Under the pieces are notes generated by a model that searched no databases, was not told the DNA's origin, and was given only the letters and a program-made list of their open reading frames with translations. From assembly GCA_018417955.1 (NCBI GenBank), contig JACTVC010000021.1:1-64000 (forward strand): a stretch of 64,000 bases of DNA. The letters run 5' to 3'. Origin of the DNA: Laccaria trichodermophora. Taxonomy: Eukaryota; Basidiomycota; Agaricomycetes; Agaricales; Hydnangiaceae. Both the position numbers and the translations under genes were made by a program. Below are positions 1 through 11,030 of the stretch, one piece after another. The number at the start of each line of letters is the position of its first letter. The stretch's first letter is position 1.

Positions 1-1400
1 GGTTTCGTGTTTTCAACTTAATTGTGTTCTGCGTCGACGTCGCGATGGGGTTCTCTTGCTCGATTGGGTTCTGCAAGAACGGATTCTTCTTCTGCACCAC
101 CGACGCTGTAGCAGTAGGACCGTGCACAATCGAAGCCAAAGTCGACGAGCTCGAGCTCGAAGTCGAGGCCGTCATCGTATTGGTTATATCGCGCAAAAGT
201 CGGCTGGAAGGTCGGAGCGCAGGTAAGCTGGCATGCGGAGCCAAGCCCTTAGTCGACGCAACACCCAAACTAGCACACTTCAAGGCACACCACTCTTCCG
301 CTGCGAAGCATGACTACCCAAACCAGCCCCAGATTTCCTCCTCCCGCACACCTCACGCAACCGCGCATTAAGCGCCGGCATGGATATTTCAGAGGTATCA
401 TCCCCCTCCTCCTCCTCATCACCACTTTCATCCAAAACCGCGCGGACCTGATCAACGACCGTCATAACCCTCCCACCACGCCGCTTATTGGGGGAGCGTA
501 AAGCAACTTGAACAGGCGACCCATTCTCATCAACGCCAAATCTAAACCTCGGAGAGCGGGTTATACCCACTCGGCCTATAAACGTCTCTTTCCTTGACCA
601 GGCGGTTCATCGGTACAGCTTTTTCAGAAGGAGACACAGTGACGACGGGTCTACGGCGAAGGTGTCTTCGAATGGGTTCTCTCCTCTCCTCTTCCTCTTC
701 CTCTTCCTCTTCCTCCAAGGTAGTGTTGTTGCTGTTCGCGATCGCTAGAGACGCTTCGAGATACATGTCCAGATCGAATAGGTCCGTGTAATGTGGAGGA
801 GGTGGGGGAGGGGGAAGGGAGTTGACAACGTTCTGGGGTTCGTAAACGGGTCTTCCTCGCGCTCTTGTTCTTGTTCCCCACGCCAACCTAAAAGAGGCGT
901 GCTGGTCATCACCGTGCCAGAGCTGCTTTCCCAAGGGATGTCCCATGAAGCGTCGTCCGGGCAGGGACTTTGCTTATCCAAGCTAATCTGGAGACTCTGT
1001 GAGATGTTGAACGACGGTGGGTCCGGGGAGACGTCGAATGGGTTTACATCTTCTTTATTGAGTGCGTATTCCAAGTCTTCCATGACGCGTTTCAACGCGA
1101 TGTCTTCGTCGTCGTCTTCCGGGCCTGGGGCTGGGTTTACGAAGACGGGTTGAGTGATTTTGGGTGTGGGTGTGGGTGGTGTGCATGGGACGCTTGACGC
1201 AGCAGGAGAAGCTGACGATGGAGGGGGCTTCTTTTCAGGCGTACAAGGTGTGATGATCACCGCTGGAAGTGGTTGACGCGGATGTAAGCTTGAGATCTGG
1301 TACGTCGTACCCCCATCGACGCGGGCGTTCCAGTCGTCTACGGCTGTAAGGGATGGGCTTGAGGTCGTTGTTGTCGCGTGGTACTGGCGTTACGCCGTTG
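1..1400 (-). pseudogene. Gene X copy A (partial, frameshifted)
   Basis: Minus-strand gene of unknown function, cut by the window start. Its peptides match copy B at 21742-23607: an acidic stretch (GPEDDDEDIALKRVMEDLEY), the segment DDASWDIPWESSSG, the hydrophobic segment LDMYLEASLAIA, and MNRLVKERDVYRPSGY. No known domain is recognised; the protein is rich in Pro, Ser and acidic residues and is probably disordered. Reading jumps frame near 830, where one base is missing relative to copy B. Copy A keeps the frame near 775, where copy B has lost a base, so the two copies decayed independently. A TCCTCT-type microsatellite at about 675-716 encodes an expanded Glu run absent from copy B. It is head-to-head with the FMO gene to its right. 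Confidence 0.6.
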
Positions 1401-2065
1401 TTTTGGGCTGGCGATTAGACTTGGGTTGCGCATAAATTGTTCCTTTTGTGCGCGCCATGAGCCTGTGAAGACTATCTTAGTTATGCAAGCAAAGATGGAT
1501 CTGGGGAAGATGTACCGAGTTGATTAGGACCAAGGGAACAATACTCGTGCGGTGACTAGGCGAGGAGTTTGCGGTGGGCCATTCCGTTGCTTGGGAGGTA
1601 ATGCAATTGGGAGTGGGCTTGACTGCTGTGTACGGAAGAAGAACAGCGAAGTCAGGAAGGCCCATATTCTCTGCAAGATAGCGACGAGCCCCATTGGCAA
1701 AGGACCTCTAGAGGCATTGTGGGCTGGTTGGAGTGCATATATGCGCACAGTGCACGGCGAAATTTTCACATTCACAGATGAAATTTGAAAGGCGGACGCG
1801 ACGCGTTTATTTGTCGATGTTTGATTCGCCTTGTCTCTCTCTACGTTCTGCCATTTTTCAGCGGAAGTGACGTCTGTCGGAAGCAGCCATCGCGCCTACC
1901 GTATTTCCGATATTTCCCTCCTTTCATCAGTCACTGGAATTCGATCAACTGGAGTACATGAAGAACTTGACATATCGTGATATAAACCTGCTGGAGGATT
2001 TGGTGCGGCTGAGTGGAACACCGCCTGTCTCATCCTCTTCCATCACACTGAGCTCACAGGATTGA
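1401..2065. promoter_or_regulatory. Divergent intergenic region between gene X and FMO copy 1
   Basis: No convincing coding frame. It lies between the 5' end of gene X (minus) and the first recognisable FMO exon (plus), so it should hold both promoters and probably the missing first FMO exon. The matching region 23640-24310 in the second unit is clearly homologous, so it duplicated with the genes. I cannot define a TATA box with confidence. Confidence 0.4.
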
Positions 2066-4762
2066 ATAGTCAATGAACGCCATCCAATCGAGGCGTCCCT
2101 TCCCTTGTCCAAGCTGGGAACGACCGTTCCTACCGATGTCGATGCCACGGCCGTCGCTTCGACTTGGCTTTCATCTTTCGCCAAGTTTGCAGAAACAAGC
2201 GACGTAGAAGGCATAACCAGCCTTTTGGTAGAATCAGACTTCTCCTCAAGCCTTCTGCCGGAGTCCGCCAACACCACCACCACAGCATCATCATCGTCCG
2301 TATCTCTCTACTGGAGAGACATCCTCGCCCTCACCTGGGATCTACGAATATTTGAAGGAACAGCCATGATCAAAGCTTTTCTCGAGGAACGATTAGCCGA
2401 TGCGCAGATCCAGAACATTAAGCTCAGCGATGAAATTCCGCCCCAGTTCCAACAACCTCATCCTGATCTCGCGTGGATCCAGCTCCTGTTCACGTTCGAG
2501 ACAAAGATAGGTTCCGCTACTGGGATCGCGAGGCTTGTGCCTATCAAGATTGGAGATCAGGTTGAGTGGAAGGGACAATCCATCTTTACCACCCTCGATA
2601 GCCTGAAAGGGTTCTCGGAAAAGATTGGGGCGTTACGAAACCCAGAACCGAACCATGGTAAATGGGAAGACGCCCGTCGCAGGGAAGTCGCTTTCGAAGG
2701 AGCAAATCCGACTGTCCTCATTATCGGGGGAGGCCATAGCGGATTGGAGGTTGCTGCACGTCTGAAAGCGTTGGATGTACCCACCTTGGTGATCGAAAAG
2801 AACGAGAGGGTAGGAGATAACTGGAGGGAGAGGTATGAAGCATTGTGCCTTCACGATCCCGCTTGTAAGTGTTGCTGCCTGCGTGCTGGTTGCGATTCAC
2901 TGACGTGGAGGGGTTTGAAGGGTACGGTCAATTCCCTTACCTCCCGTGGCTATCTACTTCCGTTGTGTATCGTGAGAGAATGCTAAAATGTATTCATAAG
3001 GTTCCCTTCAACCTGGCCCGTCTTCGCCCCAGCTAAAAAGGTGCGAACGCCATTAGGCCAGGTAGCTTGTAGCTAACACCCGCACAGCTTGCCAACTGGC
3101 TCGAATTCTCCGCCGAAGCCCTAGAGCTAAACGTCTGGACCTCCTCAACAGTGACTAAAGCGACTCGGGACGACGAAACGAAGTTTTGGAACGTAGTTGT
3201 AAGGCAAGCGAATGGACAAGACCGGATTTTCAAGGTCAAGCATGTTGTCTTTGCCATGGGGTTCAAAGGCGGCGAGGGTTACGTCCCATCTATTCCTGGA
3301 ATGGTATGGCCTGTTTTCTCTCATATCACCACTGTATGAAGAGTGACGTCGACTTTAGGAAAGCTTCACAGGGCAAATCCTGCATTCGTCGCAGCACAAA
3401 AGCGCTAGGGACCATCCTGGCAAGAAAGTCGTCGTTATTGGCTCTTGCACATATGGTGCGTTTGAATTGACCTCCAAGTGGTTAATAAATGACTGAAAGT
3501 ATTATAGCCCATGATATTTGCGTGGACTATGTCGATCATGGCGTTGGTATGTTCTCTTACATCAGCTTTGAAAAGTGTCTTTCGATTGACAGAAGATGCG
3601 TAGACGTGACAATGTTCCAGCGTAGCTCGACATACATCATCTCGGCGGGAAAAGGAGTGCAAATGTTGTTGGAAGGTATGCATTCCATTTGAGCACATCA
3701 AAGGTTCCTTCCTTTCAAGTCTCATCATGAACCACAGGTCTGTATTTGGAGAACGGTCTCCCCACAGATCTCGCAGACAAACTCAACATGTCTTTCCCAA
3801 ACAAACTGATCGCAGGCTTGACACACCGAGGGATGAAAGCGATCTGGGAGAACGTTGATAAGCAAGTCGTCCCTCCCTCATGCCGTTGCTCTTCCACGAA
3901 GCTGACCTTTTCAATGCAAACTAGGGATACTATCGAAGGCCTGCACAAAATCGGATTCAGAACCAACAAGGGATACCTGGACTCTGGGCTCATGCTGACC
4001 GTCTGGCAGAAAGCCGGAGGATACTACCTAGGCACGCCCGACATCCCATTGAAAAGGTGATCTAGGGCTAACATCTCTTCCACAGACGTCGGAGGCAGCC
4101 AATACCTAATCGACGGAAAGATCAAGCTAAAGAACGACAGCCAAATCGCAGGGTTCACCGAGACAGGGCTGAAATTCGACAACGGGAGTGAGCTCTCCGC
4201 GGATGCGGTAGTCTTCTGCACAGGGTGGGTGTTCACATTCCTTAGTATACGCAGGGGCATGTCTGACTTGAAACCAAAGTCTCACGAACGCCCATTATGG
4301 GATACGCAGGATCTGCGGAGACGAAGTGGCGGATAAGTGCAAGCCTTTGTGGGGGATGGACGAGGAGGGCGAGATTAATGGGTGTTGGAAGGATATGGGC
4401 ATTCCGGGGTTGTGGTATATCATGGGTATGTTGCTCCTCTTCCTTAGAGAGAAAACGTTTCGTTCTTCTGGACTCGCTTTCCTCTTTCTTTCTTCCGGGA
4501 TACCCGTGCTTTTTTGCCATCTTCCCTCTCTCGTTTCCCAAAATACTCGTGTCCCTCTTCATCCTCCCAGATGAAAGCTGACGGTTCTGCCCCACGCAAT
4601 AGGTAACCTAGCCCTATGCCGCTTCTGCTCCAAAACCATCGCTCTCCGTAAGCCCATTTCCTTTATATTCCTTCCAATCTGCAAGTGGCTGACATGTACA
4701 TGCCAGAAATCAAAGCAATGGAGGAAGGACTTTTCAGTACGCGTTATGGTGGGTCTGTTTGA
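2066..4762 (+). CDS. Flavin-containing monooxygenase-like (YUCCA-type) oxidoreductase, copy 1
   Basis: A FAD/NADPH-dependent oxidoreductase of the flavin-containing monooxygenase class. The FAD Rossmann motif IIGGGHSGLE is encoded at 2720-2749, followed by EKNERVGDNWRERYEALCLHD. Later exons give FPSTWPVFAPAKKLANWLE, a second dinucleotide-binding motif (VVVIGSCTY joined to AHDICVDY), DVTMFQRSSTYI, LDSGLMLTVWQKAGGYY, ADAVVFCTG and GLWYIMGNLALC, ending IKAMEEGLFSTRYGGSV. About eight short introns are needed; one, near 3860-3925, fits a GC-AG intron (GCAAGT donor). No stop interrupts the exons I can trace. The frame opens after a TGA at 2063 without an ATG, so the first exon probably lies upstream. 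The substrate is unknown; long eukaryotic relatives include indole-pyruvate monooxygenases. Copy 2 at 24311-27000 is a pseudogene. Confidence 0.8.
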
Positions 4763-4951
4763 GGTCTTGTTTAGCTTTTTGCGCAACATTTGTATACGGA
4801 TGTAAGAATATAGGGAGAATGAAAGAGAGCAATTGTACTATAAACTACGAATGTATAGCTACATATCTACCCCAACCCGAGTACCGTAAAGAAAAAGAGA
4901 ACAAAAAAAACGAACAAAACAACATCAAAGGAGATTTTTTTGAAAAAGACT
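4763..4951. other. Tail-to-tail spacer, FMO copy 1 and gene X copy C
   Basis: A/T-rich 3' flank of the FMO gene. The same flank recurs at about 21500-21740 and 27001-27208, each time followed by the C-terminal end of a gene X copy. This shows that FMO-gene X is the duplicated module. No gene is seen. Confidence 0.5.
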
Positions 4952-5986
4952 TCAAAACGGCACAGGCTCCCAAGATTGCGCCGTATCACACTCCCCCACC
5001 CACACAGGTTTCAAAAAATTCTTGCATGCCTCCCTCAACCTCGCTTTGACCGCCCGAGCGGAGGCTTCGTTCGAGTAGGTCGTGGTGTTGTGTCCTGCGT
5101 ATACGGGCGTCGGTACGGACACGGAGGTCGTCGTGTACACGCTACCCGTAGTGTTGTGCGCACTACACACGCTTCCCATCGTGTTTCTCCCCACCGTACA
5201 CAGACATTGTGGTGCACACACTACCCTTCGTCGTGTTACCCATACAGACTAACAGAATTCGCATTTGCAGAATCATCAACAACAATATTCGCAATGTCCC
5301 TCCCAGGCCTCGCGATTGGGTTTCGCGTTTTTGACGTGAGAGGATTCCGCATTTGCGTGATTGATGAGGTACAGTCATCCACCTGCTAATGATACACTGA
5401 AATGTAAAAATTAGCTTCAACAAATGTGAGCACAACCTTTTGCCACAAAAACTACATGAAAATCTTGGATAAATGTCCTTCTATAACTGTACGAAATTTC
5501 AGAATGTTTGAGCAGCATTTGATGAAGAAAAACCAAAATTAAGGGTGTATCATTGAGTGGTGTGACTGTATTTCAGCCATTTCCGAAAACAGTCCATTTT
5601 GAAAACTCCACAGCAATGTCAATGCTGCGTCGATTGCCCCCAAATTTTGTATAGCGGTAGATATGAGCTTGTACTACCTGTTACAATTTGTTTCGTAAAA
5701 ATTGGTGCAGTATTGAGTGACATATTAGCTAGTCAAAAGTGTATCAAATGGGGGTGGCGTATCATTAGGGGGTGGATGACTGTAGAATTCTGGGTTTTCA
5801 ACTTGATTGCGTTCTGCGTCGTGATGGGGTTCATGCGCGTCTCCGATTCGATTGGGTTCTGTGAGAAGGGGTTCTTAGGACTATGCGCAATTGAAGCCGA
5901 AGTTGACGTTGTTAATGAAGAGCTCGAGGTCGAAGTGGCCATCGTGTTGGTTATATCGCGCAAGAGTCGGCTGGAAGGTCGGAGCT
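4952..5986 (-). pseudogene. Gene X copy C (3' part only, split by a MITE)
   Basis: The C-terminal end of gene X is readable on the minus strand from the stop at 4952-4954: residues SWEPVPF preceded by NEASARAVKARLREACKNF, matching copy B. Further upstream, Thr/Ser repeats and the segment around PKNPFSQNP continue to about 5986, but the stretch is interrupted at 5372-5782 by a MITE with TA target duplication. After 5986 homology stops. Only the 3' half is present, with small indels, so this is a relic. Confidence 0.65.
5372..5782. mobile_element. Tc1/mariner-type MITE, 411 bp, TA target site
   Basis: Terminal inverted repeats of 24 bp begin CAGTCATCCACC; 22 of 24 positions match between 5372-5395 and the reverse complement of 5759-5782. 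The element is flanked by TA on both sides (5370-5371 and 5783-5784). Gene X copy D (around 36,690) keeps the uninterrupted site, which places the insertion after the copies separated or in one copy only. There is no coding capacity. The TA target and CAGT terminus fit a non-autonomous Tc1/mariner element. Confidence 0.8.
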
Positions 5987-6031
5987 ACAAGTCCACCAGC
6001 AACTGTGAAGATTTAATAAGCTCGCTGACGA

Positions 6032-6136
6032 ATGGCTTCAAGTCTGACTGAATATCTTGCCTCACAAGAACATCTTGTTCGAGAGGCGGCGCTTGCTCTC
6101 CCAAACCAGTTCTCCCAATGCACATATTCACTTAGG
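6032..6136 (+). pseudogene. UBR7-like first-exon fragment
   Basis: The frame starts MASSLTEYLASQEHLVREA and continues to FSQCTYSL, followed by a GT dinucleotide at the place where a phase change occurs. From memory this resembles the extreme N-terminus of fungal UBR7-type E3 ubiquitin ligases, just before the UBR zinc-binding box. No UBR box or PHD sequence follows, so only one exon-like piece of about 35 codons is present. It sits between the gene X relic and the MULE relic and is absent from unit 2. Gene capture by the MULE is possible but unproven. Confidence 0.4.
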
Positions 6137-6822
6137 TTGGTGTCCCAATTTCTTATCCTATCGGTGAGTTTGTTGAAATATGATGTATCCCTGTTTGATG
6201 TACATCTCCTCATTCACGCAAAGCAGTGTGGGAATACAGCACCTGCTCGTTTGACTGGTGTGAGGATTGTGGATAGGAAGGAGGACGATAGTTGGCCTGA
6301 CGGGAAAGAGAGTGCGGACGTGGGTGGGGATGAACACCCGATTGGTATTGAGATCGTCAAAGACCATTGTGAGTGAGTGCGATGCAACTTCCTGCTTTCT
6401 TTTCGGACTTGAGGAGTATCAAGAGCACAGAGTCGCCGAATGCAGGATGGATGAGCACGAAATCGTGTTCGTCATCGAAGAGCCGAAAATGATCGTCTAC
6501 GGCTGTATCTGGTGTGTATCCGCCGGTGATAGGCGTTACTTCCACAACGTCGATATCGTCTGATATTTCCCGACATGCGTGGCCCCACACCGTCCGGAGT
6601 TGCTTGACCAGTTCACCGAGATCCCTGATCAGCGACAGGGCAGAGGAGGGAACGGGATGCTTTTGTCAGGCAACGAGGTGAGACCAAGCAGCAATACGGA
6701 GGGATCTAAGGGCAATGTTGAAGCCATGTGTGAGATGTAATTCTGTGTCAAGTCCATCAGTATTCGAAGTACATTAAGCGAAAGTAATACATACGTCGAA
6801 AAGAGCCAACATCGTTTCCCCT
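6137..6822. other. Unassigned sequence present only in unit 1
   Basis: This stretch has no counterpart in the second duplicated unit, where gene X copy D joins directly to the equivalent of 6823. The minus strand contains plausible but unrecognised peptide segments (for example DDEHDFVLIHPAFGDSVLLI near 6420-6480). I see no confident gene. It is either an insertion in unit 1 or sequence deleted from unit 2. Confidence 0.4.
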
Positions 6823-7029
6823 TCAGAAGTCGTGGAATTGCATGACGGCTGTTTTCTCATCGTATTCGTTGTCGTAGTAGCTGAAAACAACGCTCTTCCA
6901 GAAAGTCATTGAAAAGATCGGCAAGGAAGGCGGAGGATTCAATATCAACCGGAAATGGTAGGCACATTCGAAATGAATATTCTTGATGCCCTCAATATCA
7001 ATGGGCGATCGACCTTTGAAGGGAGACAC
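6823..7029 (-). CDS. Small conserved hypothetical ORF (68 codons), copy 1
   Basis: The ORF begins MSPFKGRSPIDIEGIKN and ends EKTAVMQFHDF. The paralogous ORF at 36790-36996 has the same length with only a few amino-acid changes, whereas flanking DNA has accumulated deletions, so the frame may be under constraint or may simply be young. It could be an exon of a larger gene, since the frame is open before the first Met. The product is not recognised. Confidence 0.35.
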   Translation of the reverse strand: MSPFKGRSPIDIEGIKNIHFECAYHFRLILNPPPSLPIFSMTFWKSVVFSYYDNEYDEKTAVMQFHDF

Positions 7030-7896
7030 GACGATCCCAATGCCCTATTGCATTGTCAGTAAAGGGGGAAAAGATTCGAGCACGGAAGTTGATTGACCTT
7101 TGACATGGCTTGTCAAACTCGCGCAATTTCACAAGAATCTCTGGGAGGTTCAACGTAAAGGGTCCCTTCATCTTTGATCTGGACAGCCGGTATAAGGAGC
7201 CCTATCCGAACAGGGTGGGAGATGCTCTAACGACGATGGTAAGGACCATAGGGAGAAGAACGGAGATTTCGTGAGCTTACGGCATCATTGCAGAGAAACA
7301 ACCCCTCCAGCTGATTTGGCTGAAGCCTAAGTAAGAAACCTGTTGTACCGGCCAACGGCTTCGATGGGAGAAAGCATCTCCTCCCAGTCTGCGTAAATTT
7401 CCGCAAGTAGACCGTCGACTATTGATAGACGGAACTTCCTGGAGTATTGTGCAAAGGAGAAACGATGTGCGAAGCCATTTTGAGTGTCTAGGTCTTCGAG
7501 TTATCAGGCTTCGTCTGGTATGGCGACAACAAGGAGATGACAACGAAGCGGGCACACTGTGGACGATGAACTACTGCCCATTGTCGGTGACGAAGCACCA
7601 ACTGCCCAATCAGCAATTCCTCCCACTGCCTCTCCACTTCATCCTGTGGTTCCAATGGCCACAGCGCAGCCATCTGCCCCAACATCTTCCAGCGGGCCAT
7701 CTCAGTATCAGCCTCTTCCACAGCTTGCCGACGCAACTAACTTCTTCATATAAAGCTACCACTTCTTCGCATCGTTTCGGAATAGGTCGTGTCATTCATG
7801 GCGAAGGCTTTAGACTTTTAATCCCTGCAGCACGCCTCCCAACGATTGAGGAGCAGGAGGAGCTGGTGGATTTGGGCGGATCTGCAGATAACGAAA
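7030..7896. other. Region between small ORF and MULE relic
   Basis: No confident gene. The part around 7150-7640 is deleted in unit 2. Plus-strand frames near 7560-7740 are Pro/Ser/Gln-rich and could belong to the unrecognised N-terminal part of the MULE transposase, but no DDE catalytic domain is visible. Confidence 0.35.
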
Positions 7897-9035
7897 GAGG
7901 AGAGCATTAGCGGCGATGACGATGAACAGCAAGGACGACGTACCTTTTGTGCTCCTCTCTATCGCAACACCATCATTAACATGATGGAGAGGCACTACTG
8001 CGCCCATCGTTCAATCCCCGAATGTAGCCCTGCGAATCCTCAGCTGATCAAAAGATGGGCAGTTCAGCGCATGTACAACTTCTGCGAGAAGCACAGCTAC
8101 CCGAGGTGTGGGTTTACTTTTGGGAAAATTGGTACCGTGCCGGTCGCCGGGAGCTTTGGGCTCGATGCGCCCACAAGTTGATGCCGCGCTTAAAAACAAT
8201 GATGATCCTGGAAAGCCAGTAAGTCAATACTTTATACCAAGGATATTAGGAAACTTACCATGTCCATAGCTGGCGACGGATCAAACACGACTTCCTCCAC
8301 CATTTCCATATGCCACGACGTGATTTTTTGGTTTGGATTTTGGTTACAAAGCTAGCGCCGACCTATTACCGAAAGCTCGATGTCTTGTTGACAGAGCGCG
8401 CGCGTTATCGTGAGTTGTTGAGCTGGCGGAGGGGGTTCAAGAAAGCCTAGAGAAAACTAGAGAATACCCCAATTACGATGCCAATCAATGACGCGTATCA
8501 ACCGAAAGTGGAGGAGTGGGTATGCACCTGCCCGGCTTTTGCCATCAGTCGCTTTCTAGTCTGCAAGCACCTCGTTCAGCAGGTGCATAGGGTTCCCCCC
8601 ACCTTCTTCCTTGAAGCCGTGCGCTTTCGTGAACCGCCCTTCTGGAGCCACAAAACCTTGAGGCCGTTGGAGGAATATCGTGGTGAATCAGTGGCGGCTG
8701 CTACACAACCTGTTGAGGGTAGGGATCAGGATCAGGATTTGGGAGCTGAAGTGGATGATGAGAATGAGGGAGGTTCCGCCGATGAAGAGGACGAGGAGGA
8801 GGAAGTAGAAACTTACCAACATGATGGCCGCACATTTGAGGAGGCGTTGATGGACGAGATCAAGCTCATCGAGGAATTCACGGTCGGCCTGAAACACCAA
8901 ACCCAATTCCGAGATGGGCGGCTGCTTAACGCTCTCCAGCGGAAGGGGGCAGGATTCCTGCGGTTTGCGAGGGCGTGTATGGACAAGGAAAAGGATGAAC
9001 TCGACAAGCCGGGGTTCAACTGTGTCAACGTGTGA
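7897..9035 (+). pseudogene. MULE (Mutator-like) transposase, C-terminal half with SWIM finger, copy 1
   Basis: The segments TFCAPLYRNTIINMMERHYC, QLIKRWAVQRMYNFCEKH, WVYFWENWYRAGRRELWARC and WRRIKHDFLHHFHMPR follow the C-terminal part of basidiomycete MULE transposases. A SWIM zinc finger of CxCx(n)CxH form (VCTCPAF...VCKHLVQ) is encoded at about 8517-8579, His at 8568-8570. A short intron around 8220-8269 joins the two halves. One base is missing near 8095 compared with copy 2, which shifts the frame, so this copy is broken. The catalytic DDE half is not seen. An acidic tail (EDEEEEVE) follows. Confidence 0.7.
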
Positions 9036-9431
9036 GAAGTCAACAAGCGCTGCGATGTTTTACCGCGCATGACCCACTGTTGATCGAAGCACATGAGGCC
9101 TCCCATTTTGACAAGTCGTTCCCATCTTATCGGTGATTACGTTTTCATGTCATTGTTCTCCCAATATTCTCCTTGTGGCTCGCGGTTGGACTTAAGAATT
9201 GACAAAATTTAGACATTAGATCTACTATACATCGTTATGTACTGCCTAGATATCATTCTGGCCCAAACAGGTGTGAACTGAAATGTGAGACAGAGAGAGA
9301 CGTACGACACTTTGGCACATGCCAGGAACGAGGGTGTTGTTTACTTCAAGACCACGAAACAAACAAACCACACGTTTCCTTTGAGCGCCTAGCAAACTTG
9401 CTTCCAACCTTCATCTTGCAGAATCGAAAGG
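9036..9431. other. Spacer upstream of the NLR gene
   Basis: No ORF of note. The homologous spacer at about 38490-38906 in unit 2 shows that it was duplicated together with the NLR 5' end. It presumably contains the NLR promoter; no element can be named with confidence. Confidence 0.35.
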
Positions 9432-11030
9432 ATGAATACAGCTTCGAACGCAAACACCGATCCTACGTCAGTACTTCTATTCCTGCTACTTCCTACATCT
9501 TCGCCAACATCTGACCACTCATTCCAGCATGGCATCGTCCGATCCCAGGATCGCGATTGAGATCAAAGGCAAGGTTGACCGCTAACTCGGATAGACGTTG
9601 ATTGAATCGTCGTCCCGCATTATAGATATAAAAGTCAACAATATACCTCAAGGCCTGCTTCGTCATCACAAGCATTATGTACAGTTCACTATTGGTGGAG
9701 ATACACAGGAAACGGGAAAGAGCGACAAGTCAGTGGGTCCAGTGTGGTCAGAGACACTTTCATTGTGGGTATCATTTTGTTCACTTGATGTTGTGTGTCG
9801 GAAATCTTACCGCAACCAAGCAATACCTCACAATCGACCAATCTAATTTGTCGGGTTTACAAGACTCCCCGTCGGATTGGTCGGGCTTTTGATCATGCTA
9901 ATGAACTTATTGGGATACTGGAAGAGGAAATTCCCCTGCTGCTTGGGGGCTCTTCTTCTAAAGGCTTGTCTTTGTCTTCTCATTGTAGATTTTGTTTCTC
10001 AAATTTCTTGCCTATATATCTAGAAATTATTTGGCCTCTGAATAGACCTAGTGGCTCAGGCTTGCCATTGGGAAACACTACTATTCATTTCTCTATATCT
10101 ACATTGGTTCCAGTTTTGAGCCCAGTTGTAAGAAATCATTGCTTTCTTTGTAAAAATTATTTAACATCCTTAAAGCTTCCTGTGCTTGCTGATCCCACAA
10201 CTCAAGCTATCTTGGATATCAGTCCTGCTTTAGAATTGGCTGAGGCTGCTATTATGAAGATGCAATCTGGCCCTGAGGATACTGCTTCTGCTCTTCAAGT
10301 TGGTGTTGATATAGTTACTTCAGACTCTTTCTCTACCAACTATGGGTGGCTTGTTGAGCATGTTCATGCTTTTATGGAAATTGCAGACAAGATATCAGAG
10401 GTAAGCTGTCAATATTACTTGTAGTAAATGATCTCAATTATTAATCTCAATATAGTTTCATCCATATGTTAAGGCTGCATGGGGCATACTGTTTGCCATT
10501 CCCAAGGTTTGTGAATTGGTATAGTAACCTTATATTTATTGAATCTTATAAATTTGCTAGACTATTTTGGACCAGATTGAACGTGATGGTAAAATTACTG
10601 ATCTTGTTCGAGATGTGCAAGCCCTATATGCATTCCTCAAAGGAACAGATCCATCTAAGTATGATGCACCACAGAAGAAGATTGTCACATTTTAGCCCAG
10701 CAAACTATAGAATGTGCCTACTTTATTCGCCAATATGCTGGTGATCCCAACTTTTGTAAGTCCTACTTTATTATATTGTGTTGATTCTTATTTCTTTGTC
10801 TTCTCATAGGGAAGAGAACTGGAAAGAATTTGATCTCAGATGCAGACCAGAAAATTGCAAACCTTCAGGATCAATTTGAGAAGTTGAAACTGGCTTTTAC
10901 TCAGCATGCTGTTTGTGAGACCCAACTTAGAGTCCTGCAAATTTTCAGCACTGTGGAAAAACTGGGTAAATCCTATTACTTTCTTGAGATACTATGATTA
11001 ATGTTTTGGGTTTAGATGCAACTGCAGATC

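Noticed and set aside
4297..4595. ORFs over the FMO 3' exons in other frames
   Set aside because: Shadows of the FMO exon and intron sequence; similar false frames appear at 26528-26831 in copy 2.
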